Shown: in pieces, positions 11,935 through 23,799 of the stretch
Layout of the letters: each line of letters begins with the position of its first letter
Numbering within the stretch: position 1 is the first letter of the stretch
Assembly (NCBI GenBank): GCA_007258455.2
Contig: VDFB02358134.1
Coordinates: 214,629,565 to 214,693,564 of the forward strand
Direction: 5' to 3'
Origin: Sequoia sempervirens
Taxonomy: Eukaryota > Streptophyta > Pinopsida > Cupressales > Cupressaceae
Length of the DNA: 64,000 bases
Position numbers and translations under genes: made by a program
Notes under the pieces: model-generated
The model's input: the letters and a program-made list of their open reading frames with translations, nothing else
Told to the model about the DNA's origin: nothing
Database searches by the model: none

Positions 11935-12211
11935 TGTTAGAAACCAAGATCAAACATGCAAACCAAAAAACCTTCCACATAAGAGAAAATTAGATAAAGC
12001 AAAGCTTTGCAAAAATATGTGCAAAATATTATTCAGGAATTCATAATTACATGAGATGATTTGCTTTATAAAAGCAAGTATGCATAACACTAATCTTATC
12101 TTGAGCAACAAGATATCTCAGCAAGATAAGGATGAGAATAATTAACCTAGGAATTAAAATATTACCTAAGTAAAGTTATGGAAGTGCAATTAAATATTAA
12201 TTACACTAACA
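11935..12211 (-). repeat. Element N 5' LTR (277 bp)
   Basis: Aligns with 9936-10214 over its full length and ends acactaaca at 12211 before the duplication aagga at 12212-12216. Confidence 0.92.
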
Positions 12212-13774
12212 AAGGATACTATCGTTAACTCTATACAATGTATACAATCAGATTTTAGCCTCATATAACTATAAAATCATAATTTTTCCAACTCTGATTA
12301 GAAATAGTTAAACAAAGAAATCAAACCAACAAGTTAGAATTTCATTAGAATGGATGCAGTTCCTTTAATACAGCTTTGGAAAGCTTCAAAAAGTAGTAAA
12401 ATGAAGCCTCTAAGCATGTCGTCGCATCTCAAATAAATAGAAAGTGCCAAAACAATAGCTGAGACTTAGTATAAGTCCCAATGCAAAGGTACATAAGTGG
12501 TACAACCTCTAGGAAGGGTCGATCCCTTCTATAAAAATCAAGACATGGAAATAAAATTTGGAACTTTACACACTGGGCACCCTACACAGTGGAATAGCTT
12601 GAGCTAATACCTAGAATGAGATTAAAATCGTTGGTGAAGCCATCAATAGAAGTTCACTTTAGCCATGCAATTCTTCTGTAGTACAAATAGATTATACATC
12701 AGCAACCTACTTGTAATAAATCAAAAATTAAGCTCAATTCCACACTCCTGAATGAAGCATGGTCTTCAATCGCCATTTAGGAAGCCATAGTTTTAAGCCC
12801 AAATAATGATATTGAAAATCTAGAAGGCACGCAACCCTTGTAGGATAGTTTGAAATCAGTTCAACAACATAACATTATGAATTTTCCAAAAGATAGGAAT
12901 GAAGGAGCAAGGCCTCATTAAATAGACTCTTCAACTAGAAAATGAATCAACTTGTAACTACCAAAATAAAACTCTTCAGCTTCCTCAAAGGGATGCCCAT
13001 CTCCACCTTTTTCAATTTGCAAAAGGAATATTAAATTACCTTTTTAATTTCTCCCTAGGTGTCCAAGGTAAAAGCATTTAATTTAACTTTGAAACAATAT
13101 TAAATTTCTCCACTTAGGTGTGCAAAAGATGGCCCCATTTTAAAAACAAATTTGAAGTCATCGCCTAGGCATGGGGTACAAACTCAAAATATAAAATTGA
13201 CTAAGTGTTTAAACTCAGTCCAAAGGAGAGATAGAAGCCAAAGCCAAAACCAATGCCCAAAACTGATTCTGCCAAACTGCCATAAATAACATGATGATCT
13301 GAGTTGAGCTACTAATGATGCCACTTCCAAAAATAGACTTACTAAAAATATCAAATGCTCAAAATATTAAGTTCACTTCAAACTCAACAGAATTCCAAAC
13401 TAAGAAGAACACATGACTTACTATAAATAGTAAGTGCTTATAAGGTTTGACGGATTCAGATGCATGTCACACCACCCTGGAGATCTTTGAAAACCCAGAA
13501 AAACCCATAAACCTTTCATGCATTCAAAGAACCAGAGATAAATGCATGTCATTTCCTCAACATGTATGTTACCTCATCTTGAAGCTCTCCAAAAACCTAG
13601 AAAGCTCCACCAGACATGCATAAAAAAATCTCACATGCAAACCTTCAAAATTGTATCTAAAACCTCCTATAAAATAGGAAACCCTAATTTCCATTTCTAC
13701 TTAGCCTATGAGTTTCTGGAAATAGGCTAATCCAATTAAAGAGTGTAGGGTTAAATTGGGAACATTACATTTCC

Positions 13775-13889
13775 TTAATGCAATTTGAATATGATTTTTG
13801 GAATGAATGCTTAAATGTTTAAGTGGTTTCAAAGAATACTAATTCACCCCCTCTTAGTATTCCACATGTTCAACAATTAGTATCAAAGC
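13775..13889 (+). repeat. Element B 5' LTR, right part, and primer-binding site
   Basis: 13775-13875 continues the B LTR after the E insertion and matches 44749-44849 (shared ggaatgaatgcttaaat). It ends gttcaaca at 13875. After two bases the sequence TAGTATCAAAGC (13878-13889) is a decayed initiator tRNA-Met binding site (expected TGGTATCA-type, with G to A at its second base). Confidence 0.88.
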
Positions 13890-15060
13890 TTGGTTCCTTG
13901 GAAGAATCTTAACCACTTAAGGAAGGTCTTGGAGGTTGAACACATGGATGTTAGAAGATATCATGTTCCTCTAGAAGAAATTCATTTAGTTGGATTCATT
14001 GAAGAAGATTGCATGGTTGACATGAATAGAGAACTCAAAATGACCCTTGAAGATGTGGAAAGGAATGAAAGTGAGAACAAATATTTGAAGGAAAATGTCA
14101 AGTAGATGAATGCATCCTAAAGTTGAGGGAGAGAATCAAGAAATTCAGAGAAAGATATAAAGAGGTTAATGAGAAGTTGAAGCAAGAAAATTAAATAATT
14201 ACTAGTTTGAAAGTACAAGTTGAAGAAGGAAAAAGAGTTGAACAATTCCTAAATGCTAAGGTGAAAAGAAAATATAAATAATGTTAAAAAATTGAAGAAG
14301 ATGTGACCTTGAGACCAAATATGGAGAAAGAAAAGAATCAAGATGGTAAATTCAAGATGAGCTCTATAATACTTGATGAAATGATTACAAATAAAAATAA
14401 TTCTAAAGATAAATTTGGATTAGGGTTTGAAAAAGGAGAAAGTTCAAAGGAAAACTAGATACCAAGTACTAAAAAGAACATTGAGCAAAAGAAGATTGAA
14501 GAAAAGAAGAGAAATGGAAAGCGGGTTTGAAATCAAAGGAAATACTTCAAAAGACCACCTATTAGACAACCAAATGTACAAAAGTACCCATATGTTAATG
14601 GTTACTATTATTCTTACAATAATTTTGGACATAAGGCTGTATAATGTTGAAGTAGAATGAATCAAAATGTTCAATCATTTCCCAGTTAGTGTTTTACATG
14701 CAAAAGATCTGGTCATAAGGCTAGTGAATGTAGAAATCAGATAATAAATGGCTATAGCTATGGTATGATGTTTCAATATTTCAATGGATATTGTTATACA
14801 TGCAATGGGTTTGGGCATAAAGCTAATCAATGTAGATCTAGAATGGGTGGAAGTAAGCTTGTTAAAATGATATCACTTGTTAGAAAAGCAATAAACTTGG
14901 ACATATAGCCAAATTTTACAAAAGTAAGAATGATCCTTAAAGAATGTTGATATGGTAGAAGTGAAGAAATAGATGAACAATATATAGAAAAAGAAAGAGG
15001 AGAATGAGGTTAAGAATGAGTTTGTGCCAGCCTATGGTTTATGTTTCCTTTGAAAAAATA
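13890..15060 (+). pseudogene. Element B gag remnant with an array of CCHC zinc knuckles
   Basis: Gag forms the particle and its CX2CX4HX4C knuckles bind the element RNA. An N-terminal Glu/Lys-rich coiled-coil-like stretch (MNRELKMTLEDVERNESENK) is followed by a basic region and then four knuckle-type motifs. The motif at 14606-14647 has both first Cys changed to Tyr. The motifs at 14690-14731 (CFTCKRSGHKASEC) and 14792-14833 (CYTCNGFGHKANQC) are intact. The motif at 14878-14919 is decayed (second Cys to Ser, last to Tyr). Frameshifts and stops are frequent. The position just after the primer-binding site is that of gag. Copia gag usually has one knuckle, so the array is unusual. Confidence 0.75.
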
Positions 15061-17571
15061 AGTTAAGAGATTTGGCTTAGGGGGATCTTTTACAAAAGAT
15101 ATTTAAGCCCCTACTAGAGATATGGTGTTGATACTTTTAGCACATGGATATGAGGTGTAATTCTTTATTCTTGACCTATTGGTGGAAACACTGGTGGAAA
15201 ATATCAAGATGAAAATTTTTGTAGAGAAATTGAAGGTGACTATGCATTACAGTTAGGGTTTACCGACTTTATCAAATCAAGCATTCAATGCAAATTAGGT
15301 CATTACAAAAGGGTTTAATAAGTTATTTCACATTTTATATAATTTATTTTCAAATAAGCATTTGAGGAGAGAATAGTAGCAAAGGAGTGAGGTGAAGTGT
15401 TTTCAAAATTCCTGTGCACAAAACCCTAATTGACAACGATCGAAAGGTACTTACAATTTATATTTTCCCTATTTTTAAAAGTAATTTCATTGTGTTGAAA
15501 GATGTATATTCCACAAGTTTTTGAGGTTATAGATCAATGCTTTCCAAAATTTAAATGACACCTTGATAAATCTATAGTGATGGATCTTGACGAAGCATTA
15601 TCACACATCCCATATGGTGTGCATCATACTGAAGATGTAATTATTTACATACATGTTAAGTTGGAGGAGTACAATCACTAAAATATAGGTGTTGTATGGT
15701 TTACTGGACTGACCAAAGATCAATTTGGATTAAAAGCCAAGTTTGAGAGCCTAACAGAGAAAAACCTAGATGTTTGGAATAATTTCTCAAACTTTTGCTA
15801 TGTTGATGAGTGGATAAGATACATCTTGAGCTAAATTCATGATAGATTCCTCTAGTTGTACACACCACATTTTATAAACAAGGAGGTAATTAGGTTGTTA
15901 TAAGATTATGTTCAGCCAAACTAGTTTTGGTAGTTAAGTCAATGAAGAATGAAGTGGTGATGGAATTAATAGGTGTAAAATATGATAAAAGAGCTTTGAT
16001 AGTTAAGGAAATTAGAGATCTAGTAGTTAAGTATGCCTCTATGATGATTTTATTCAAGATATACTTTACCAATAGAAAAAAATTAGTTTCTGCAACTGCC
16101 ATCAACATTGCATATGAGATGGTTAAGAAGGGAGAAAATTATGATTTGTGTGAATTTCTCAGATCACAAGTTTTGGAGAATCTATAGAAGACTAAGGACT
16201 CTTGGTACCCCTTCAAATTTGGTACTTTGATCATTTGTTTACTATTCTAATTTCTAAATGAGGTTCCCAAAATGAGGAACATAGTGTAGCTGAAGGAAAG
16301 ATCAATAACATCTTAGATCAGAGATCACCTAATGAGGTTGGGTAATGCAAAAGCATAGGAGGCTACATTATGGGGTTTCTTTAAAACCTTTCAAAATAAT
16401 ATGTAATCTAGAGAAAGGATTCCGAATAGTGTGGTGAAAAAAGTATAAAAATGATATTATCTTCATGGTGAGTAAGGATTGTTACATAATGGAGGTTGTT
16501 GAGCCTAGAATTGTGTGGATCCCATAAATGGGATATGAAGTTGTAGAGGATGTAATCATTGGTCTAGCTGACCATATGCTGAGAAAACCTAAGGATACCA
16601 TTGAGGAAAGATATGGAACATATAAAGAGAATTCTATGGCTATGCCCATGGAGTAGAGGCAAAAAAAAGGAAAGAAAACTATTGAGAAGATGACTGCATA
16701 GGTTGTGGAGGCAATGAGACTATCAAAGGAGAAAGTGGGGAAATATAATGCATATCTGGCTCTTTGAGAGGTGCATCTAGCATAAGATCTGGTAGAACAT
16801 CTACCGCCTTTCTCATTTCCTACAAGTCCTCCAAGACTAAACCTTCTACTAGTGGAACAAATAGCAAGGAACCAACTCATTATCCAATTAAATAGTAGAG
16901 TGTGCCTGTGAAGGAAAAGATTGCTTCGACAAAGCACCAAGGTGTCCCACAAAAGAGAAGAGTTAAAATGAAGGAACAAAGAGATCAATATATGGGTATA
17001 AATTTGGATGATTAAGAGGAAGGAGGACCATAGTTTCCTTGAAAAAGGAAAACCGATGTCTCTTAAGCATAAACAAGTGGAAAGAAGGAAAGATTTGACA
17101 TTGTAGACAGTGAGGCAAAAGTTGAGAAGGAAAAACAAGCCTTTATGATTTATATGAGGGAAAATAAATCAGAATCCAATGAGGGAAAGAAGTCTCTAGA
17201 AGAAAAGAAGAAGAATAATTATTCCCCTTTGGTAAGGAAACATAGTCCTATGAAATTAGATGCATTATTTAATAGCATAATTGAGCATGGGATGTTGGAA
17301 TAAACTGATGCATTATATCCCACTATGGATGACACTAATAAGTCTATAATAGAAGAGGAAATAGTGAGGTATATGGTAGCATTTGATGTTAGCTTAAATA
17401 ATATAGAAAATAAATTACCAAAAGATCTGAAAGGTACATTATATGCAAGAATATAGGAAGCATTTAATGAAGATGCTAGAATGAGGGCATCTACTTTGGA
17501 AGAGATTAGTGATCCCCTCTTAGATGAGAGCAAGGTAAGATTAGCTCAAGTGTACAATAAAGAGTTTATAA
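15061..17571 (+). pseudogene. Element B: long unrecognised coding region, first segment
   Basis: From about 15560 a long frame can be followed with single stops and rare frameshifts. Pieces include HIPYGVHHTEDVIIYIHVKL, GVVWFTGLTKDQFGLKAKF and VWNNFSNFCYVDEWIRYIL. The open stretch 15927-16187 follows (VVKSMKNEVVMELIGVKYDK). Then come IVWIPQMGYEVVEDVIIG-like and a Lys/Glu-rich tail ending VYNKEFITK at 17571. It is not INT, PR or RT: DDE, DSG and YxDD motifs are absent. Most stops stand where CAG, CAA or TGG would fit. The reading resumes after element C at 31332. Minus-strand ORFs at 16482-17138 and 17219-17533 are shadows. Function unknown. Confidence 0.5.
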
Positions 17572-17576
17572 CTAAG

Positions 17577-19194
17577 TGTACCATAGAAAATTGGACCCTC
17601 TTGAGAAAAGAGACAATTTAACGCGTAATTAGACCCACTTTTGAGTCCCCTTGCATCATTTATCCTTCAAAACAACATTTATAGGCCCCTAAGATCCATT
17701 ATTTTTTATCTAGAGGCTTGTTTGACCTGAGAAATCATTTAAATCCCAACAAACAACATTCAATTCTTCCATATCTCAAAAACCAACCTTCAAAAATTAG
17801 TAATGGGACCCATTCACCACCTTGGGCGAATGAGTCCCCTCTGGTGGGACCCATTCACCAAGAGTGGTGAATGAGTCCCTTTTGAGGAAAATTTCAATTT
17901 TGAGTGGGAATTCAATTAATTTAACTTAATTTTTTGATGAATGTCAGCCTCTTAGGTCTAAATAATGGAAAAATTAGGTTTTTTTACTTATAAATACTCA
18001 TTTTTAGTCATTTTACACATCTTTTAATCATTTTACAAAACAAATTTCTAAACTCAAGTCTTCTACAATAAGTTTTATTAGCAAAGTTGAAGTTTTAGGG
18101 CAACAACCTAGGGTTTTTGCAGGTCTTGAAGCTCACTTTTTGCATCAAATTTCAACATTGTAAAGGGTGGATGATGGATGCTTATGGTGAATCACAGAGA
18201 AATCTAGATTGAGGAGATGCAACTAGCCATCGAATAAATCCCAAAGACTTGTTTTCAAAGTGTTTCCATCTTCCATTTCTTCTTTATATTTAGATTAAGG
18301 TTTACATTTCATTTGCATGTCATTTTGTCTCAATTGTTGATGCGTTGCGATATTTCTAGGGTTGAGATCTTGCATCACACAAATCACATTTTCATTTCCT
18401 ATTCTTGCACAATAGGATAGGGTTTTTGACATACTTCAATTTTTCCTAGTCTTTAACACATCTAGGGCTAGGGTTTTATGCATATTTTTATTCATTTAAG
18501 ATTTGAATACCCAATGTGGGGTTTGACCAAGGAAAACCCCCCATTAGACAAACAATTTTAAGCTGTTTTGTAGGAATTTTCTAAGATCCTGATTCGAGTT
18601 TCTGTCAGAAAGTGTTGTACAGGGGTCAAGGTGCAGAACAAAAACTTGAAATCACAAATTGTTGAAAGTGGACTGATTTTCCATGCATGGAAAATGAGTC
18701 CCTCTTGAGGTGCAATTTTTAGTCAAATGCAAATCCAAACATCTAGTTAGTAGAAAATAGTTGTTGTACAGAAAAACCCTGACTTGGGACTGATTTTCCT
18801 AGGGTGGCAAATGAGTCCCAGTCAACCCAAAATTAGGTTTTGTTAGATTTCTAGATTTCTTTTCAGTCTTCTCTAGATTCTTAGGTGCACATACTCAAAG
18901 ATTTAGCTTTCTATTTAGTTTAGTTCACATTTTTGTTCATCATTTCAAGCTTTTTGCAAACATCATTATATTTTCCAACATTGCATTATTCTTAGGTTTT
19001 GCATTCATAATATCTCAAATAGTTCATTTAATTGCACTTAGATCATTCCATTTAGCCTAAATAACATCATACATTGCATAATTTGAGTGAAACTAGCTAG
19101 GCTTTTGAGTAGGGTTTATCTCTCTCCTTTTAGGTGAAACATTCCTAAGAGTGCAAGAGTAGCCTATAAGCCCTACCCAAAAATCTATGGTTCA
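17577..19194 (+). repeat. Element C 5' LTR
   Basis: Aligns with 29707-31326 almost without gaps, with about 9 percent differences in the first 125 bases by eye. It is followed by ttttggtgaacc (TGG at 19198), a possible primer-binding site that I cannot assign to a tRNA. Repeated phrases such as gggacccattcaccacctt and gaatgagtccc recur several times within the LTR. Confidence 0.93.
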
Positions 19195-20665
19195 TTTTGG
19201 TGAACCTTAATTTTGAACATCATATCATTTTGATTTAAATTTATCTTTTCACCCTAGACCTTCATTGCATTGTCCTTTGAATTGTTCTTACATCTTAGAG
19301 CTTCTAAAAAAAAATGCATTAGAGAAAATATCATTTAGAATTCATTATTGCATTTTATTTCATTACTTCATTTCAAAATTTTGCATTATCAATCTTTATT
19401 TGCATTGTACATACCTAAAAACATATAGAAAAGTTAAAAATAAATAAAAATCCTAAAAAATACCTCCCTTGGGACTCATTCGCCACCTTGGGCGAATCAG
19501 TCCCACTGCAATTTTTACATCAGAAGTTCTAGAATTTAGTCTTACTTTGCACATTTCTATTTCCTATAGTTTCTCTTTTGTTATAGTCAAGTTATCTTTT
19601 GTTTCATTAGCATAAGCACCATTTTTAGTTCATGGAATTTATGGATAGTCTTAGGGTTTTGAACATTTCCTTTTCAGTATTTGTTCCTAGTTATTTTAGA
19701 TCAAGTTCATCGATACATAAAAACACAAACACTAAAACATCAAAACAACCTTTCAAACAAATGATTCAATTTAGAAACAACATCTCATCCAAGCCTCTTA
19801 GTAGTGATGATGTAGATAAGTTAGATGAAGTTCTTTAGGAATTTCTCTCACTCACTTCATCCTCTAATGCTTGCAATGAAAAACCTAAACTTTCTAACGA
19901 TAACATATCCCTCAAACATTTTGGTTGTGATGACTTTGACTTGTTAGATAAAGTTGTTCAGGACTTCATCTTGTATAAGTCATCCACTAAGATTTATTGT
20001 GGAAAATACACAATAACGAACATTAATACCTTTGATGTTGAACAACTTAAACCACCTAATGCTAACCTACCCCTCAAAACTTTTAGTCATGATGACTTGG
20101 ACTTGTTAGATGAATCCCTTTAAGATTTCATCTCACTCAAATCATCTGCTAAGGTTTGTTGTGAGAAGTCTAAAACTAAGGATGTTAATTTGATTCAACC
20201 TCAACTCATTCTTTACCCACCCTTGCATAAACTCCATCCTTCCACTAAACTTGAGTACACTCTTTACCCACCTAAACCAAATGTGTTGCAACAATCAAGT
20301 AATGTTATTATTGCTCATACATATAATATCCAAAAAAATCTGCAACCACCGCAACCAACCCCACCCTCTTTACATTTAACCAATCCGCCTAGTGCTCCTT
20401 ATTACCTTCCACACACAAAGGAGTATGATCTTGTTGAACAATTAAAGAATACTCCTAAAAATATTTCCATTTGGGATTTACTTCAAAACTCACCAAATTG
20501 CCACACGTTTATTCAAAAAACCTTAGAATAGATTGTCATTCCTCTTGGTACAACTCTGAATGATGTGGTGGCTCTAATCCATGGAATGAACCAAGTTAAT
20601 CTAGCTATTACTTTCCATCAACAAGAGCTCCCTCCTTTAGAGTTGCGAAAAAAAATGAAGCCTTT
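19195..20665 (+). pseudogene. Element C: leader and acidic repeat ORF upstream of protease
   Basis: 19195-19630 is an untranslated leader with no feature beyond the candidate primer site. From 19632 an open but interrupted frame encodes three imperfect repeats of about 40-55 codons with the core DDxDxLDExLxDFI. They lie near 19800 (SSDDVDKLDEVL), 19930 (CDDFDLLDKVVQDF) and 20090 (SHDDLDLLDESL). A Pro-rich segment and the motif EYDLVEQLKNTPKNISIWDL follow at about 20425-20480, a type found just upstream of Tat proteases. No retrotransposon gag domain or CCHC knuckle was found, so gag seems to be replaced or lost. Confidence 0.6.
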
Positions 20666-21043
20666 ATGATAATTGCTCAATTCAATCTCATAGGTATTAA
20701 AAGAACCCTTATCAATAATGGTTCTACCCTTAATGTGTGTAGTGTGAATCTCCTTGATAGATTTCATGTTGATAAGTCACAAATAATACCCAATTATGTA
20801 TCCATTCGAGGATTTGAAAATACAACAAATCAACCACTTGGTATAATCACTTTACCTATTATGATTGGGGTGGCTACTTTGCAAACTCCTATTCATGTCA
20901 TGCCTTATGATCTTTCATATAATATCCTTTTAGGAAGACCATGGATACATGAGATGAATGCAATGCCTTTGGTTCTTCATCATATCATGAAATATGTCTA
21001 TAACAATCAAATTTATCAAGTTGAAATAGACTTGGGGCTCTAA
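20666..21043 (+). pseudogene. Element C aspartic protease domain
   Basis: A retropepsin-like domain that would cut the polyprotein. The 125-codon open frame has the fold landmarks GIKRTLINNGSTLNVC, then LPIMIGVATLQTPIHVM and YNILLGRPWIHEM, typical of Tat proteases. The active-site triplet expected as D-S/T-G reads N-N-G, so the catalytic Asp is lost. Both the Asp to Asn change and the Ser or Thr to Asn change could come from G to A or similar decay. Downstream to about 21940 is the PR-RT linker, with a Lys/Asn-rich peptide at 21380-21616 and an acidic one at 21618-21930. Confidence 0.8.
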
Positions 21044-21929
21044 AGTTGCTTGCAGCTTGAAAAAGGAGCTACAAGTCCTCTAAAAACATTAATTCCAACA
21101 TCCAACATAGATCGTCTTGAAATTGAACACAACCATGAGGAATCTCTATCTAAATTATTTGGTGATGATTGGGGATCCTTATAATTCACACCTTCATTTA
21201 TGGGTGAATACATAATCACACAAAAGAAAGATGAGAAACATGAATAACCAACCATCATGTCTACTTTAAATTCTGAATAATCCTCTCAAACATCTATCTC
21301 TTCTACTTTGGACGGAAATGCAAAATACGCAACAAATTTCGATGAGATAGATTATCAATCCCCGCCTACTCTGACATAAATGGAAAGAATTTATGGAAAA
21401 GGCTATGAAATTTTGAAACAATTAGGGTATACTAGAAAAGGATGTCAAAAACATGAACAATGCATTTGTGTTTCTATTGAACCTAATACGCAAGAGACAA
21501 AAACGGGATTGGGATATTCTTTTTCTAAAATGACAAAAGCTACTCAACGACCATCTTTGAACATCAACGTTATTACATGTCAAAAAAAAACACCAACTCA
21601 CAATCAAACATCATGAATTGCTTGATATGAACTTACTACCATCATGGAAGTATGTTGATAGTGATGAAACTCTGAAACAAATGTTAGGAGTTTATGATAA
21701 CGCATCCTCTACTTCCCCCAAGAAACGGGTTAATCGTGTTACAATTGTTACTAAGAAAAATGATAGTGATACCATTGAAGAGTATCATGAGTCTGAGGTT
21801 CCTAAATCCAATGCACTCCCTTTAGGAGATACAATTGATGTTGCAATGGACATTGATGATACAAACAAAATCATTAAGATTGGGAAGTTCCTTGATGATG
21901 AAGAACAAGAAGACAATACAACTTTACTT

Positions 21930-23150
21930 CATGATTTTCCTGAGATTTTTTCTTGGAAATATTCTAATATGCCTAGAATTGACCCAAAGATTGTGACACA
22001 CAACATTGTTCTTGCTAAAAATGCTAAGACCATTCATCAAAAGATAAGAAAAATGCACCCTAACATAGCCTTGAATGTTAAAGTAAAGCTCGAAAAACTC
22101 CTTGATGTAGGCTTCATTCAACATATTTATTATTCTCCTTGGATCTCAAATATTGTCACAGTTGCTAAACCCAATAATCGTATTAGGATATGTACAATTT
22201 TTTTGTGACTTGAATAAAGATTCTTTAAAAGATGACTTTCCACTTCCTAATATAGACATGATCCTGGATTCAACTACTAGACATGCTTTGTTGTCATTCA
22301 TGGATGTATTTTCTGGTTACAATCAAATCCTTATTAATCCTCAAGATTAATACAAAACTTCCTTTACAACTGTTTGGGGAATGTTTTGTTGGGTTGTGAT
22401 GCCCTTCAGTTCAAAGAATGTTGGCGCAACTTATCAATGAGCAATGACATTGATCTTCCACAATTACATCCAAATTTTTTTAGAATATTATGTTGATGAC
22501 ATCCTTGCTAAATCATTAACATGACAAGACAATGTGAATGTTCTTTGGAATTTTTTTTGAATGAATATGTGACTATAATATGTGATTAAATTTGAAAAAG
22601 TGTGTCTTTGGCATAGATAGTGGTAAAATTTTGGGGTTTTTCATATCTCACAGAGGCATTGAGGTGGACACAAAGAAAATCGATGCAATTATTAACATGC
22701 CACCTCCTAGGAACATTTCTCATTTTTGAATGTTACAAGGCCAAATTCAAGCTATCTGTCGTTTTGTTGCCTCTTGAGCTGATTGCACATTACCTTTCAT
22801 GCATCTTCTTAAAAAGGGTGCACCTTTTGATTGGGATAAGGATTGTAAATAGGATTTTGAGAGTTTAAAGGAATACCTGGCAACTCCACCTATTTTACAA
22901 CCTGTTGTTCCAAAAAAATTGTTTATCTTATACGTAGCCACATCAGCCCATGCTCTTGGAACATTGTTGGCTCAACAAGATGATAACAAAAAAGAACATC
23001 CTATGTATTACATGAGTCAAACTTGAATTGATTTTGAAACTTGATACTAGCCAATTGAAAAATAAAAATTCTATCTCTTGTATTTGCTACTAGTAAATTG
23101 TGACATTATTTACAAAATGTTGAAATACAAGTCATGACAAAATTTGATCC
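21930..23150 (+). pseudogene. Element C reverse transcriptase and RNase H
   Basis: This region copies the element RNA and removes it. Landmarks in order: FPEIFSWKYSNMPRIDP (about 21940), LLDVGFIQHIYYSPWISN, then FCDLNKDSLKDDFPLPNIDM (22200-22260) and FMDVFSGYNQI (22300-22330, catalytic Asp retained). The YVDDILAK catalytic box is near 22490. The native RNase H is represented by ILYVATSAHALGTLLAQQD at about 22925-22985. Stops and frameshifts at 22205, 22350, 22440 and later make it nonfunctional. The family is certain from the Tat-type FCDLNKxSxKDDFPLP signature. Confidence 0.9.
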
Positions 23151-23339
23151 TCTTAAAAATATTTTAATAAAACCAACCTCTCTGGACGATTAGCTAAGTG
23201 AGTGATGTTGGTAATTGAGTTTGATCTTAAGTTTGTTTCTCAAAAAGCAATCAAAGGACAATCCTTAATTGATCACTTAGCTAATGATCCTTCTCCTCTT
23301 GCTTTACGTAATCATGACTCCTTTCTTGATGATAATGTC

Positions 23340-23760
23340 TTGGCCGCTGATATTAAAACATGGGAATTATATTTCGATGGATCTAAGTGTAGAAGAGGTT
23401 CTGGTGGTGGAGTGGTATTGATTCCACCTGATGAAAAACCTCTTCCCTTATCTTATCGGTTAACTTTCATATGCACAAATAACACAGCTAAGTATGAGGC
23501 ATTAATAGCAGGTTTGTGAAATGCTTTAACAATGAAAGCTAAACATATCAAGATCTTTGGTGATTTACAACTAGTTATAAAAAAAATTACTAGTACATAT
23601 CAAACTAAACATGACAAGCTATCAAAATATAAGGATCTTACAATGAAACTATTAGAGAAGTTTGAATCATTCACCATTGATAATATCCCACAAAAAGAAA
23701 AAAAGACATGCATATGCAATGGCGAGTGTGGCCTCTGTTATATACCCACATGATGCTTAC
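23340..23760 (+). pseudogene. Element C second (archaeal-type) RNase H
   Basis: WELYFDGSKCRRGSGGGVVL (23358-23420) carries the first catalytic Asp. The next landmarks are NNTAKYEALIAGL with the Glu and, after a TGA, FGDLQLVIKKIT with the next Asp. The spacing is that of the additional RNase H found in Tat-clade gypsy elements, here in the usual place between the native RNase H and integrase. One stop follows AGL, and the end near 23700 is frameshifted. Confidence 0.88.
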
Positions 23761-23799
23761 ACAAAATTCACTTTTGTTATTCATGCCATCATGAAACCT

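Larger units (their letters stand above)
9936..12211 (-). mobile_element. Element N: compact non-autonomous LTR element (2.28 kb)
   Basis: Two 277-279 bp LTRs (9936-10214 and 11935-12211), TG...CA ends (TGTTAGAAACC ... ACACTAACA in plus orientation) and the perfect target duplication aagga bound this element. The primer-binding site TGGTATCAGAGCC reads on the minus strand from 11934, with no gap to the LTR. A polypurine tract of ten G (ten C at 10215-10224 on plus) borders the other LTR. The 1.72 kb internal region has no gag or pol frame; the overlapping ORFs at 10316-10701 lack family features. It is a small non-autonomous retrotransposon of TRIM/LARD type, close to copia in its ends, mobilised in trans. 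Confidence 0.92.
3618..13769 (-). mobile_element. Element E: non-autonomous LTR retrotransposon inside the 5' LTR of B
   Basis: In minus-strand terms the LTRs begin TGTAATGTCCCC and end in a TATTACA terminus. The 3' LTR is 3618-5769 and the 5' LTR is 9393-13769 (with element N inside it). The target duplication tttcc is perfect (3613-3617 and 13770-13774). The primer-binding site TGGTATCACAGCC reads from 9391 to 9379 on the minus strand, and a polypurine tract lies at 5770-5786. The internal region (about 3.6 kb) has no recognisable gag, PR, RT or INT, only unrecognised ORFs. The element is about 7.9 kb without N. Confidence 0.92.
9393..13769 (-). repeat. Element E 5' LTR, split by element N
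   Basis: LTR sequence occupies 9393-9935 and 12217-13769 (about 2.1 kb together) and aligns with 3618-5769. The inner end is TGTAATATTTCCCC in plus orientation and the outer end gggaacattaca at 13769 abuts the duplication tttcc. The insertion of N duplicated aagga at 9931-9935 and 12212-12216. The ORF at 13542-13730 corresponds to the noncoding ORF at 5446-5676 in the other LTR. Confidence 0.92.

Noticed and set aside
16482..17138. 218-codon minus-strand ORF in element B, longest in the window
   Set aside because: It is opposite to a readable sense frame with Lys/Glu-rich composition (antisense gives Phe/Ser/Leu) and shows no domain; the plus frame is supported by continuity across the C insertion.
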